The notes beneath the pieces were generated by a model. It made no database searches. It saw only the letters and a program-made list of their open reading frames with translations, and was not told the origin of the DNA. From a virus, in IMG/VR virus record IMGVR_UViG_3300010354_000064, positions 1-64,000 of that record: a stretch of DNA of 64,000 bases; one strand, written 5' to 3'. Numbering within the stretch: position 1 is the first letter of the stretch; each line of letters begins with the position of its first letter. A program made the translations under genes and the position numbers. Shown one piece after another: positions 14,230 to 22,238 of this stretch.

Positions 14230-15654
14230 TCACCGGAAGGCGTCCGAGACATCCGGGGCCGACGGCCAGAGAGCCGCCAGCTTGTTCACGTCGCCGCCAG
14301 CGTTGCCGCCGAGGCCACCGCCAACGCGGCTGACGCCCTGCGTCGGGCGGGTGCCGACCGTACGGGTCGAGGCCGTGCGGGCCATCGCCGTCTTGCCCTG
14401 CTGACCCTGCTCCTTCGCAGGCTCCTGCTCCTTCTTCTCGCCCTGCTCGGCCGCGAAGAGGGTCATGAGCACGTCGTCCTCGGGTCCGAGGCCCATCTCG
14501 CCAGCGTCCATCGGCGAGGGCTCCATCTCGATGCCCATCTCCGCGAGCCCGGCGTCGCCCGGCTCCATCATGAGCATGTCGGCGAGAGCCGCGTCATCGG
14601 CCTCGGCCTCGAAAGCCACCGGCTCCTGCTGGGCCATCGGCATCTGACCCGCCATCGGGGCCTGCTGGGCCATCGGCATCTGACCGGCCTGGATGGCCGC
14701 CATCGCCTGAGCCACAGCCTGACCGACAGCCTGGGCAACCTGCGTCTGACCGCCACCCGCCTGGATGGAAGCCATCGCCTGCGCCACAGCTTGCTGCACG
14801 GCGGTCTGGATTTGGTCGGCCTTCTTCTTCTGGCCCTGACCCTGCTCCTTCGCGCCCTGCTCGTCCTGCTGGGCCTGCTTCTTCTGCTGACCCTGAGCCT
14901 TCGCAGACTCCTGCTCCTTGGCAGGCTCCTGCTCCTTCTTCTCGCCCTGCTCCTTCTGCTGGGCGAGCTTACCGGCCCACATGCCACCGGCAACCGGGGC
15001 CTGACCCTGCTGGGCGGCCTCGATGGCAGCCTTCACCTGCTGCACCTGAGCGAGGCACTCCTGCGCCGCCTGAACGTCGCCCTGCGCCATGCACTCCTGC
15101 GCCTGCTGCATCATCGTCGCCATGCAGCCCTGAGCGGCCTGCACGTCACCGTTCGCGAGGCACTCCTGCGCCTGCATCGCCTGAGCCTGCACCTGCTGGG
15201 CGACCGTCTGCTGACCGGCGACCTGAGCCTGCGGGCCGTTGGCGAGACGGTTGAACGTGTTGATGAGGTCGGCGTCCGGCATGTGCATGAGAGCGACAGC
15301 CTGGTCCTCGACCGCAGCGTCGCCCGCCGCGCCGACCATCATGCTGGCCGTCTTGATGCAGAGGTCGGCCTTCTTGAGGAGGAGGCCGTGGTCCGCCGCC
15401 GTCTTCTCGGGGTGGTTGAACGTGTCCTTACGCATGTCTGCCATCCCGATCTCGTTGCGCTTGACCTGACCACCCGCGTACTCGGCCTCCCAGGTGTCCT
15501 TGGAAGGATGGATGTCCTCCGCGAAGGTGCTGGGGTCGCCGATCACGTAGTCGTCGGCGGACGGCTGCTGCGAAACGTGGTCCTGGTTCATCAGGTAGGG
15601 GTCGGCCTTCTTCATCTGGGCGGCCGAACGGTTCCAAGTGGTGCGCTCACGCAT
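14230..15654 (-). CDS. scaffold-like low-complexity head assembly protein
   Basis: 474 residues from the ATG at 15654 (GGAG seven bases upstream). Residues 1-130 are ordinary. The rest is Gln/Ala/Lys/Glu-rich, with repeated units such as AQECLANGDVQAAQGCM and AQECMAQGDVQAAQECL and runs like KKEQEPAKEQ. Methionine-rich MPMAQQAPMAGQMPMAQQ follows. Its place between the probable protease and the capsid gene, with extended helical composition, suggests a scaffolding or prohead core protein. The same Q/K/E style occurs at the C-terminus of the 18668-22207 product. Confidence 0.6.
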   Translation of the reverse strand: MRERTTWNRSAAQMKKADPYLMNQDHVSQQPSADDYVIGDPSTFAEDIHPSKDTWEAEYAGGQVKRNEIGMADMRKDTFNHPEKTAADHGLLLKKADLCIKTASMMVGAAGDAAVEDQAVALMHMPDADLINTFNRLANGPQAQVAGQQTVAQQVQAQAMQAQECLANGDVQAAQGCMATMMQQAQECMAQGDVQAAQECLAQVQQVKAAIEAAQQGQAPVAGGMWAGKLAQQKEQGEKKEQEPAKEQESAKAQGQQKKQAQQDEQGAKEQGQGQKKKADQIQTAVQQAVAQAMASIQAGGGQTQVAQAVGQAVAQAMAAIQAGQMPMAQQAPMAGQMPMAQQEPVAFEAEADDAALADMLMMEPGDAGLAEMGIEMEPSPMDAGEMGLGPEDDVLMTLFAAEQGEKKEQEPAKEQGQQGKTAMARTASTRTVGTRPTQGVSRVGGGLGGNAGGDVNKLAALWPSAPDVSDAFR

Positions 15655-15697
15655 GGTTGGGCTCCATTCCTCGTCGTCTGAGGGTTTATAGAAAGAT

Positions 15698-17173
15698 TCA
15701 CGACCCAAGCGAGTAGAGATAGCCCTTCCACAGAAGGTCTACGCGCTCGGAGTCGGTCACCTCTCGTCCTAGTACCCGACGACAAGCCGCCAGGTAGGTT
15801 GCTTCATCTGGGTATTGCTTGACGCCACCGACAGCCAGAACCGTTCGATAGATTCTGCCATCGCCTGCTCGCGATGCCTTTCGAGTAGACATCTCGAAGA
15901 GGCGAGCGAGAGCAAGTACTTCATGCCCACGGAGGGCTTTCGACGCCTGCACGGCCTTCCAGCCGCCGCGCTTGTATAGCACCATCCCGAGAAGGAGGTG
16001 GCGGGCGATTTTCGGGTCACGTACTTGAGCGAGCACGACCCGCGCGATGTTCCGCCACGCCGGGTGCCGCATGGCTTCCTTCACGAGGTTGCCATTCTGG
16101 TTCTCGCTCGGAAGCCCCTTCACGTCCTGCTTGCCGATTTCCCCGCGCACCTTCTCCAGCGCGCGTTCGCGGATGAGGTCGGCCATCTCCCCGACCGCCT
16201 TGTCGAGGGGGTCAGGGGGAGGTGCAGCGGGAGCAGCGGCTCCGCCTTGACCTCCTCCAGGGAACTGCTCCTCTTCGCCGAACGCCACACGCTGACGGGC
16301 GGCCTTCTGAAGGAGCGTGGGGTCAGCGACTCGCGTGCCTTGCGAGAACGCCACCTGAATCTTCTTGCCGATGCCAGGGGCATCGTCGGCGGGGTTGAGG
16401 ATGTTCCGCATCACCGCACCGGGGAACGCAGGGTTCGCAACCCACGACGCCTCGATGAACTTGACCGAGCCGGGCTCCTCAGTGATGTGCCCGCAAAGCT
16501 CGGCAATCTTGCGCTCGACACCCGCCTCATCGACGAATTTGTTGCCCTTGTAGTACCGGATGTGGGGGCACAGTTGCGTCTCGTCGTAGGCGACGTTGCC
16601 ACACTTCGTGCAGGTCGTGAACTCGACCTGGCATCCCATGCTTAGGGTCTGAAGCTGACCCCCAGTAATCGCGCTGATGAGAGGCGCGTGCTTGCGGTTC
16701 GTCGCGACGAGGATGTCCACGTAGATGGAGTCCCCGATGTCACGGGCCGCAGCGTCGATGATTTTCCCCTTGGAAAGCTCGGGGATTTGGATGTGCTCGA
16801 CGTAGTTCTCACCACCTACGAAGGTGCGGAAACACGCGAGGAGGAGCTTCTTCTCCCAAGCGTCGAAGTTGTTGTTGACGTACTTGGTGGTTGAGGGCGT
16901 GATGAGGTAGTCCGCGTACTTGCGGTTGACCTCGAACCCATCGACCATGTGCTTGCCGATGGGCTGCCCACCCGGCTCCACGTCCACGGACGCGATGATG
17001 GTACAATGAGTGAGCAGGAAGTCCTTGGGGGTGAACTCCTGAAGGACGACCTTGGTGGCTTCCCGCTGCGCGAAGTTCGGCCCCTTCACAGCATGGTTGC
17101 GGACTTCCGCCCATCCGGTCAAATGGATGTCCGGCTTGATGATGGCGGCGTTGGCGAACTTGCGAAAGGCCAT
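15698..17173 (-). CDS. probable prohead protease with zinc-binding insertion
   Basis: 491 residues from the ATG at 17173, which overlaps the upstream stop (TAATG). The N-terminal half contains an alpha/beta region with FLLTHCTIIASVD and SAITGGQLQTLSMGCQVEFT. A metal-binding insert follows (CTKCG...CPHIRYY) and then IAELCGHITEEPG and FIEASWVANPAFPGAV. This arrangement resembles phage head maturation proteases that carry a zinc insertion after an S-M-G-C motif. Catalytic residues cannot be fixed by eye. The C-terminal 200 residues are helical. Gene order (protease, scaffold, decoration, capsid) supports the call. Confidence 0.6.
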   Translation of the reverse strand: MAFRKFANAAIIKPDIHLTGWAEVRNHAVKGPNFAQREATKVVLQEFTPKDFLLTHCTIIASVDVEPGGQPIGKHMVDGFEVNRKYADYLITPSTTKYVNNNFDAWEKKLLLACFRTFVGGENYVEHIQIPELSKGKIIDAAARDIGDSIYVDILVATNRKHAPLISAITGGQLQTLSMGCQVEFTTCTKCGNVAYDETQLCPHIRYYKGNKFVDEAGVERKIAELCGHITEEPGSVKFIEASWVANPAFPGAVMRNILNPADDAPGIGKKIQVAFSQGTRVADPTLLQKAARQRVAFGEEEQFPGGGQGGAAAPAAPPPDPLDKAVGEMADLIRERALEKVRGEIGKQDVKGLPSENQNGNLVKEAMRHPAWRNIARVVLAQVRDPKIARHLLLGMVLYKRGGWKAVQASKALRGHEVLALARLFEMSTRKASRAGDGRIYRTVLAVGGVKQYPDEATYLAACRRVLGREVTDSERVDLLWKGYLYSLGS

Positions 17174-17493
17174 TACTTCAACCCCATGCGGAGGAACGCC
17201 GCGTTCATGTCGTCGTAGAGGGAACCAACTTCGGTGGCCGCCGATTGAAGGGCTTGAAGAGCCTCGCGCAAACGAACCGTGTGCTGCTCGGGGGCATACT
17301 GGTCGAGGCCATGTAGAGCACTCACCAGCCCCCCCGCGTCCTTCTTGACGAGCTTCTCGACCGCTGCCAGAGCCCGCAGGGCGCTCTGGGCCGAATCCTT
17401 CGCCTTCGCGCACTCGTCCACTTCCTGAACGAGCTTCGACATCGGGGTCTGGTAGACCCCTGCGAGCTTCGTGCGGCGGTCGTAGCTGTACAT
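17173..17493 (-). CDS. small helical protein
   Basis: 106 residues from the ATG at 17493, overlapping the stop of the previous gene (TGATG). Entirely helical, with VDECAKAKDSAQSALRALAA and VRLREALQALQSAATEVGSL, possibly coiled coil. Flanked by a zinc-ribbon protein and the probable protease, it may be a head assembly or core protein. No family is recognised. Confidence 0.6.
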   Translation of the reverse strand: MYSYDRRTKLAGVYQTPMSKLVQEVDECAKAKDSAQSALRALAAVEKLVKKDAGGLVSALHGLDQYAPEQHTVRLREALQALQSAATEVGSLYDDMNAAFLRMGLK

Positions 17494-18215
17494 CACCACT
17501 CCACGGGCTCGCCACCGGGGCCGAGCATGTGGTCCTGCTTGATGAGGAAGAGGTCTTTCGGGCAAGCCCAGAGCCGGTGCTTGGCCCCCTCGCTCATCTT
17601 GTAGGTTGTACGCTTCATCTTCGTGCCGCACTTGGGGCAGAACGGCTTGCGCGAGTTCAACTCCTCCTGCGTGGCTCGGTACTGGCGGTTCTGAGCAACC
17701 CAGTAAGCGGCGGTCTTACGCGCGTGCTGCTGACACCGAAGCTCGACGAGGTTGCGAGCCACGAGGTAGAACTTACCCACCTCGTCCTTCATGGTGTCGT
17801 CGTGCGCCCCGAGGGCGGAGTACTTCCGCCACAACTGGTCGTACGCCTCGACTTCCCCCGCGCGCTTGGCCCAGAGGAAGGCGAGGTCACGGTGGAACCC
17901 CGCCGGAAGCTCCACCGTTCGCCACGCACCCGTCGCCTCAGACGCCTGCTTCCCCGCCCGATTGTCGTACGAGTCGTACGACTGGTCGAGCGTCGGCGGC
18001 AGGTACCGCTTGATTTCAGGGTTGATTCGCACCACCTCGTCCGGCTGCACGCGCTCGACACCGAAGGGCCATTGAACGTCGAGGCATCCGAGGCCACGGT
18101 GAACAGACGTAACACGCCCGATGAACGGGGAGAGCATCCCCGGATCACCAGGCATGAACTTCTGCACGGTGTCGCCGGGCTTGAAGTCTTTGGCTAGCTC
18201 CCAGTAGTCAATCAC
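17493..18215 (-). CDS. KOW/SH3-like and zinc-ribbon protein
   Basis: 240 residues, GTG start with GAGGTA upstream. The N-terminal part (KPGDTVQKFMPGD...RVTSVHRGLGCLDVQWPFG) has the G-D-x-V...G-x-V pattern of an SH3/KOW barrel. The middle is helical (DLAFLWAKRAGEVEAYDQLW). The C-terminus has CPKCGTKMKR and a later cysteine (LWACPKD), probably an incomplete zinc ribbon completed by a histidine or another cysteine. It occurs in the head gene cluster; its role is unknown. Confidence 0.6.
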   Translation of the reverse strand: MIDYWELAKDFKPGDTVQKFMPGDPGMLSPFIGRVTSVHRGLGCLDVQWPFGVERVQPDEVVRINPEIKRYLPPTLDQSYDSYDNRAGKQASEATGAWRTVELPAGFHRDLAFLWAKRAGEVEAYDQLWRKYSALGAHDDTMKDEVGKFYLVARNLVELRCQQHARKTAAYWVAQNRQYRATQEELNSRKPFCPKCGTKMKRTTYKMSEGAKHRLWACPKDLFLIKQDHMLGPGGEPVEW

Positions 18216-18243
18216 GGTGGGGGTACCTCGACGAAGGAGTGAC

Positions 18244-18639
18244 TCAGTACTGCGGCGCGAGCTTGCGGCCCGTCGTGGACTGGCCCGAGCCGACGGCGCT
18301 CGACTGGTCGTCCTTGTAGAGGCTCATGTACTTCTCGTCGGCATCGACCTGATGCGGCTGCATCGGGTTCTTGAACGTGTCCATGTAGGGCTCGTCCGCG
18401 TTGCGCTCGATGACGGCGGCGGTCTTGCCGAGCACCTCGGCCTGACGGCGCGCGAGCGAATCGGTGCCGAACGACGCGGCCTCGATTTCGTCAGCGGTCT
18501 TGTCGAGCGCGTTGACGATTTGCTTGGCTTGCTCGAAGGGCATCCCCCACGAGGCGTACTTGTCCTGCACGGTGGCAGCGATGCGGTCGAGCCGAGCGAG
18601 GATGCGGTCGGCGTCCTGGGAAGCGAACTTGGGGGTCAT
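18244..18639 (-). CDS. hypothetical virion-cluster protein
   Basis: 131 residues, ATG start. The first 85 residues are helical (QDADRILARLDRIAATVQDK), and the tail is charged and disordered (EPYMDTFKNPMQPHQVDADE). The disordered segment resembles those in neighbouring head proteins (DPYLMNQDHVSQQP in the scaffold-like product). Function is not recognised; co-expression with head genes is likely. Confidence 0.55.
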   Translation of the reverse strand: MTPKFASQDADRILARLDRIAATVQDKYASWGMPFEQAKQIVNALDKTADEIEAASFGTDSLARRQAEVLGKTAAVIERNADEPYMDTFKNPMQPHQVDADEKYMSLYKDDQSSAVGSGQSTTGRKLAPQY

Positions 18640-18667
18640 TGTCGTGTTCTCCGGCGGTTGGAGGGTT

Positions 18668-19033
18668 TCAGCCGATTTGCTTGATGAGACGAAGCACCGG
18701 CTGGAGGGCCATCCGGGCCTGGGGGTTCTCGCTGGCGACGCGGATGACCTCGTGGCGGAGAGCGGCGTACGCCTGCTTCTTCTGCCCCTGCTCCTTGTCG
18801 TCGTCCGACTTCTCTTCCTTCTTCTTCATGTGCTCCTTGAGAGCCGGAGGAAGCTGCCCGCCCTGCTTCTTCTGACCCTGAGCCTGCTGGCCCTGGTCCT
18901 GCTGGCCCTGGTCCTGCTGGCCCTGCTCGGCCTCATCCTGCTCGGCAGCGAGCTTCATGAGGTCGAAGGCGATGTGCGGCTGGGTGCTGGCGAGCTTGGC
19001 GGCGTAGGAACGGATACGAGCAGAAGCGTGCAT
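18668..19033 (-). CDS. possible in-frame internal start: Q/K-rich small protein
   Basis: The ATG at 19033 lies within the 18668-22207 frame and begins MHASARIRSYAAKLASTQPH, a plausible N-terminus, preceded by AGAGAGGA at a usual distance. The 20 or so residues before it (SSESPYHPTPERTTT) read like translated leader sequence. Either two genes fused by loss of a stop codon, or a second protein of 121 residues is produced from an internal start. Confidence 0.35.
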   Translation of the reverse strand: MHASARIRSYAAKLASTQPHIAFDLMKLAAEQDEAEQGQQDQGQQDQGQQAQGQKKQGGQLPPALKEHMKKKEEKSDDDKEQGQKKQAYAALRHEVIRVASENPQARMALQPVLRLIKQIG

Positions 19034-22000
19034 GGTGGTCGTCCTCTCTGGGGTCGGGTGATAAGGAGATTCGCTTGACCCCCTCGCCGCCTTGCGGACG
19101 GTGAGAAGAGTCTCGTCCTCGGGCTGGCCCGTGAGACGAGCCAGGAGCTTGTTGTAGAGGGCCGGGTGGAGCCCGACCGAGTACTTGCCGTTGTCGAGGG
19201 TGTAGACCGCGTAGTCAAGCGCAGCACGGAAGCGTGCGTCCGGCACACCGTCCCCCATCACCGAGGGGTCGAGGACGAACTGACCCAGCCAGTCTCGGGC
19301 CGCCTTGAGCAGAGCCGTCTCATCTGCCGCGTCAAGGTCGCGAGCGTGCGCTTGCTCCCACTCGTTGTAGGGGGCGAAGCCCTCATGCCCCGGCGGATAG
19401 GGCTCGACGCCCCAGTAAACCGCCTGGCGCGAACGCAAATCGTGCTCGGAAGCCATCACATCGCCTGCCGTACAAGTAAGATAGCGGTCGAGAACGCGAG
19501 CCGTGACCACGGGAGGAGTCGGTTTCCCGCCGAGGGAGCGGAAGAAGTCCATGAGCCTGTTGCCCCGAGACGGCTTTGGTCTTCGCACCTCGTCATAGCC
19601 CAAGGGCTTGAGGGGCTCGCGCGGCGGGTCGGGTAGCGGCCCATCACGGTAGGGGCCTCTGCCCCGCTCGGCCTTCTTGCGGTCGGACTCGTACTGCTTG
19701 GTTTCCTTCTGCCACCGCTTGTACTCGGCGTCGTAGTCGTCGGCGTCCTGCTCCTGCATCCACCGCTCGACAGCCGCCCTTTTGTCGGCGGATACCGGGG
19801 CGTCCTTGAAACTCTGACGTAGCCGCTCACGCAAGAGCTTTGCGCTATTGACCCTGCCCTCTTCGGGGTAGAGGGCGTCTCGGGAACGGAGGTCTTTCGA
19901 GGCCCGTTCGAGGTTCTTGAGGAGCTTGCCGGTGGGCACATGCTCGTTGATGGCGGTATCGGAGTCAGTCGGCGCTTCGAGATACCGGCGACGCATGTCT
20001 TGGTAGTCTCGGGCTTGCAGGTAAGCCACCGCCTGAGCCTTTGCGTCGTCGGTCTTGAGCCCGTCAAGGAGCTTCTTCGTGGCCGCAGAATCCATCGGAG
20101 ACTCGACCTTACCGTCGCCCAGAACCTCCTCGTAGGTCTGCCGTGGGGGCGGAGCAGGCTTGCCCCACATCGCTACGAGTCGGTCGGAGAGCCCGGCCGG
20201 AACACCGTTCTTGGACATGTCTTTCGCGACCATCCCCTGCCCGGCGAGGCTGATGGCGAGGATACGATTCCGATGGTCGTTGAGCGCCTGCGCCTTGTCC
20301 TTCGGTTCGAGGTCGGCGAAAGACACCTGTTTGCCCTTCCACTCGACTGTCTCGGGGGGCGGAATCTTCGCCGGGTCCGTCTGATAGACCGCTTGGAGCC
20401 GGTCGCGGAACGCATCCATATCTTCCGGCTTGGTGCTACGGAACGTCTTGATGTCGTTGAGAATCGCCGCCTGGTCGTCGGGGTGGAGCTTGGAGATTTG
20501 CCCGTAATGCACAGCGGGAATCGTAGCGAGCAAGTCGAAGTCGATTTGCTGCCTCTCGTCCGAAGGTACCTTGCGCCGCTTGAGAGGGGGTAGAGCCACT
20601 TCCTTTGAGGCTTCGGCGAGGTCGGCGAGAGACTCGACACCCTCGGGTAGCTTCACACCCTTCAACTCGGGCAAGTGCTTCGAGATAGGTAGCTCGTCGA
20701 GCGGAGCCCCGCTTTTCTTCAACTCTTGGAACCGTTGTGCAACGTCGCCGGTAGCGCCTTCACCGCCCGCCATAACGGCCGCGATTTGGTCGAAGATGGA
20801 CTGCACGTTGGGATGTTGTCGAACGAGCACTTGCATCTGCTCGCGACGAACTTTCTTCTGCTCTTTCCCCTCGAACTCTTCGATGACCTTAGCCTTAGCG
20901 TCATCGGGTAGCTCGTCGAACGGGACACGCTTCTTCGGCTTCTTGCTGCGGTCGAGGAAGAGGGGTTCACCAGCGGCATCTTCCGTGGTGGTGGGAAGTC
21001 CCTTCGCATAGGCGCGGAACTCGTCGCTTTTTGCCCTACCCTCCTGCAAGAACCGCTCGACAACCCGCTGTGCCTGCGCCTTTGACTCAGAGTCACCCGG
21101 TTTGCTCTCCGGCTTCGCACCCGGTTTGCTCTCCGGCTTCGCACCCGGTTTGTTCTCCGGCTTCGGATGGAGCTTCTTGGTGGCCTTGATGAGGTCATCA
21201 ACCGACTGGATGTCCTCGGGTAGCTTCACACCCTTCAACTCGGGAATGTGCTTCGAGAGGGGGAGGCTTTCGAGCGGGTGCCCTTCCTTCTGGAGAGCGC
21301 GAAGCCGAGTAGCGAGAGGCCCTTCCTCGTCACCAGGCCCCTTGGTGGCACCCCCGAGAAACGCGAGGTCTTTCAGGGCGGCCTGAATCTCAGCGTTCTC
21401 CGAGTGCTCTCGGAACGCCGCTACCGTGTCGTCGCCAAGTTTCTCGACACGGCGACGCTCAACGAGGTCTTCGAGAGCGGCCGAAGAAAGCTCGCCCACC
21501 GGCACGGACTTCTTCTGGCTCTTGTCGTAGACCCTGAGTTGCCCGTCCGCGCCGCGCTCGGCAAAGGGCAACTTCTCGATGAAGGCATCCCGCGCCTGCT
21601 CGTTCTCGAACGACTGGTTGAGCTTCGCCCGTGCTGCTTCGCGCTTCGGGTCGGGTTTTGCTGGTTCACCGCCTGGCTTCGGAGCCGCTCCTTCGGGTTT
21701 GGGCGCACCCGGTTGCGGAACCCCCGGTTGAGGGGCTTCAGGCTTGGGGGCTTCAGGCTTGGGGGCTTGAGGGGGTGCGGGGGCCTCTGGGGCAGCCGAA
21801 GGCGCGGACGGTTTGCCTTCGTCGTCCTTCCCTGCGGGGGCCTCTCCGGGTTGCACCCGCTTGTAGCGGCTCGGGTTGCTCTTGATGCGAGACTCGGGGA
21901 CAGAGGTGCGCTTCTGCTCCTGCTCATCCCAGACCGGAATGAGCGGCGGAGGCTTGCCAGCGAGCGCCTGAAGATAGCGGTCGGCAACCCGTCGCTGAAG

Positions 22001-22207
22001 CGAGCCCCCGACGTTCTTGTAGTTGAGCGACAAGTCGCGGTCGCCCTTCAGGTCAGGGTCACCCGCCGTGTCGGGGTCACGCTCGGCCTGGGTTGTCTCG
22101 CGCCGCTTATCCTTTCGAGGCGGCTTCACCTTGGGCGCAGGGCGGACAAGACGTTCGGCCTCGTCCTCCTCGCGCTCGTAGGTGTCCTTCGTGGCCCAGC
22201 GGTGCAT
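18668..22207 (-). CDS. giant virion-associated repeat protein
   Basis: 1179 residues from the ATG at 22207; a GTG directly before it is an alternative start. A Pro/Lys/Ala-rich linker (about 110-200) precedes two related helical modules. Each ends in near-identical segments: PLSKHIPELKGVKLPEDIQS and PISKHLPELKGVKLPEGVES, about 240 residues apart. Further on lie RRVADRYLQALAG near the N-terminus and VLDRYLTCTAGD near residue 925. The last 121 residues form a Q/K/E-rich unit that has its own ATG (19033) and AGAGAGGA site, so it may also be made separately. Likely an internal or tail-length protein; its role is unproven. Confidence 0.6.
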   Translation of the reverse strand: MHRWATKDTYEREEDEAERLVRPAPKVKPPRKDKRRETTQAERDPDTAGDPDLKGDRDLSLNYKNVGGSLQRRVADRYLQALAGKPPPLIPVWDEQEQKRTSVPESRIKSNPSRYKRVQPGEAPAGKDDEGKPSAPSAAPEAPAPPQAPKPEAPKPEAPQPGVPQPGAPKPEGAAPKPGGEPAKPDPKREAARAKLNQSFENEQARDAFIEKLPFAERGADGQLRVYDKSQKKSVPVGELSSAALEDLVERRRVEKLGDDTVAAFREHSENAEIQAALKDLAFLGGATKGPGDEEGPLATRLRALQKEGHPLESLPLSKHIPELKGVKLPEDIQSVDDLIKATKKLHPKPENKPGAKPESKPGAKPESKPGDSESKAQAQRVVERFLQEGRAKSDEFRAYAKGLPTTTEDAAGEPLFLDRSKKPKKRVPFDELPDDAKAKVIEEFEGKEQKKVRREQMQVLVRQHPNVQSIFDQIAAVMAGGEGATGDVAQRFQELKKSGAPLDELPISKHLPELKGVKLPEGVESLADLAEASKEVALPPLKRRKVPSDERQQIDFDLLATIPAVHYGQISKLHPDDQAAILNDIKTFRSTKPEDMDAFRDRLQAVYQTDPAKIPPPETVEWKGKQVSFADLEPKDKAQALNDHRNRILAISLAGQGMVAKDMSKNGVPAGLSDRLVAMWGKPAPPPRQTYEEVLGDGKVESPMDSAATKKLLDGLKTDDAKAQAVAYLQARDYQDMRRRYLEAPTDSDTAINEHVPTGKLLKNLERASKDLRSRDALYPEEGRVNSAKLLRERLRQSFKDAPVSADKRAAVERWMQEQDADDYDAEYKRWQKETKQYESDRKKAERGRGPYRDGPLPDPPREPLKPLGYDEVRRPKPSRGNRLMDFFRSLGGKPTPPVVTARVLDRYLTCTAGDVMASEHDLRSRQAVYWGVEPYPPGHEGFAPYNEWEQAHARDLDAADETALLKAARDWLGQFVLDPSVMGDGVPDARFRAALDYAVYTLDNGKYSVGLHPALYNKLLARLTGQPEDETLLTVRKAARGSSESPYHPTPERTTTMHASARIRSYAAKLASTQPHIAFDLMKLAAEQDEAEQGQQDQGQQDQGQQAQGQKKQGGQLPPALKEHMKKKEEKSDDDKEQGQKKQAYAALRHEVIRVASENPQARMALQPVLRLIKQIG

Positions 22208-22238
22208 CACTCATGGCCCTTGATAGAAAGGCTAGGGG

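Noticed and set aside
17208-17226. TCGTAGAGGGA inside the gene at 17173-17493, and similar strings near 13690, 27420 and 32430
   Set aside because: They encode ordinary codons (for example L-Y-D/E), lack the CGTTGRT stem and do not precede start codons.
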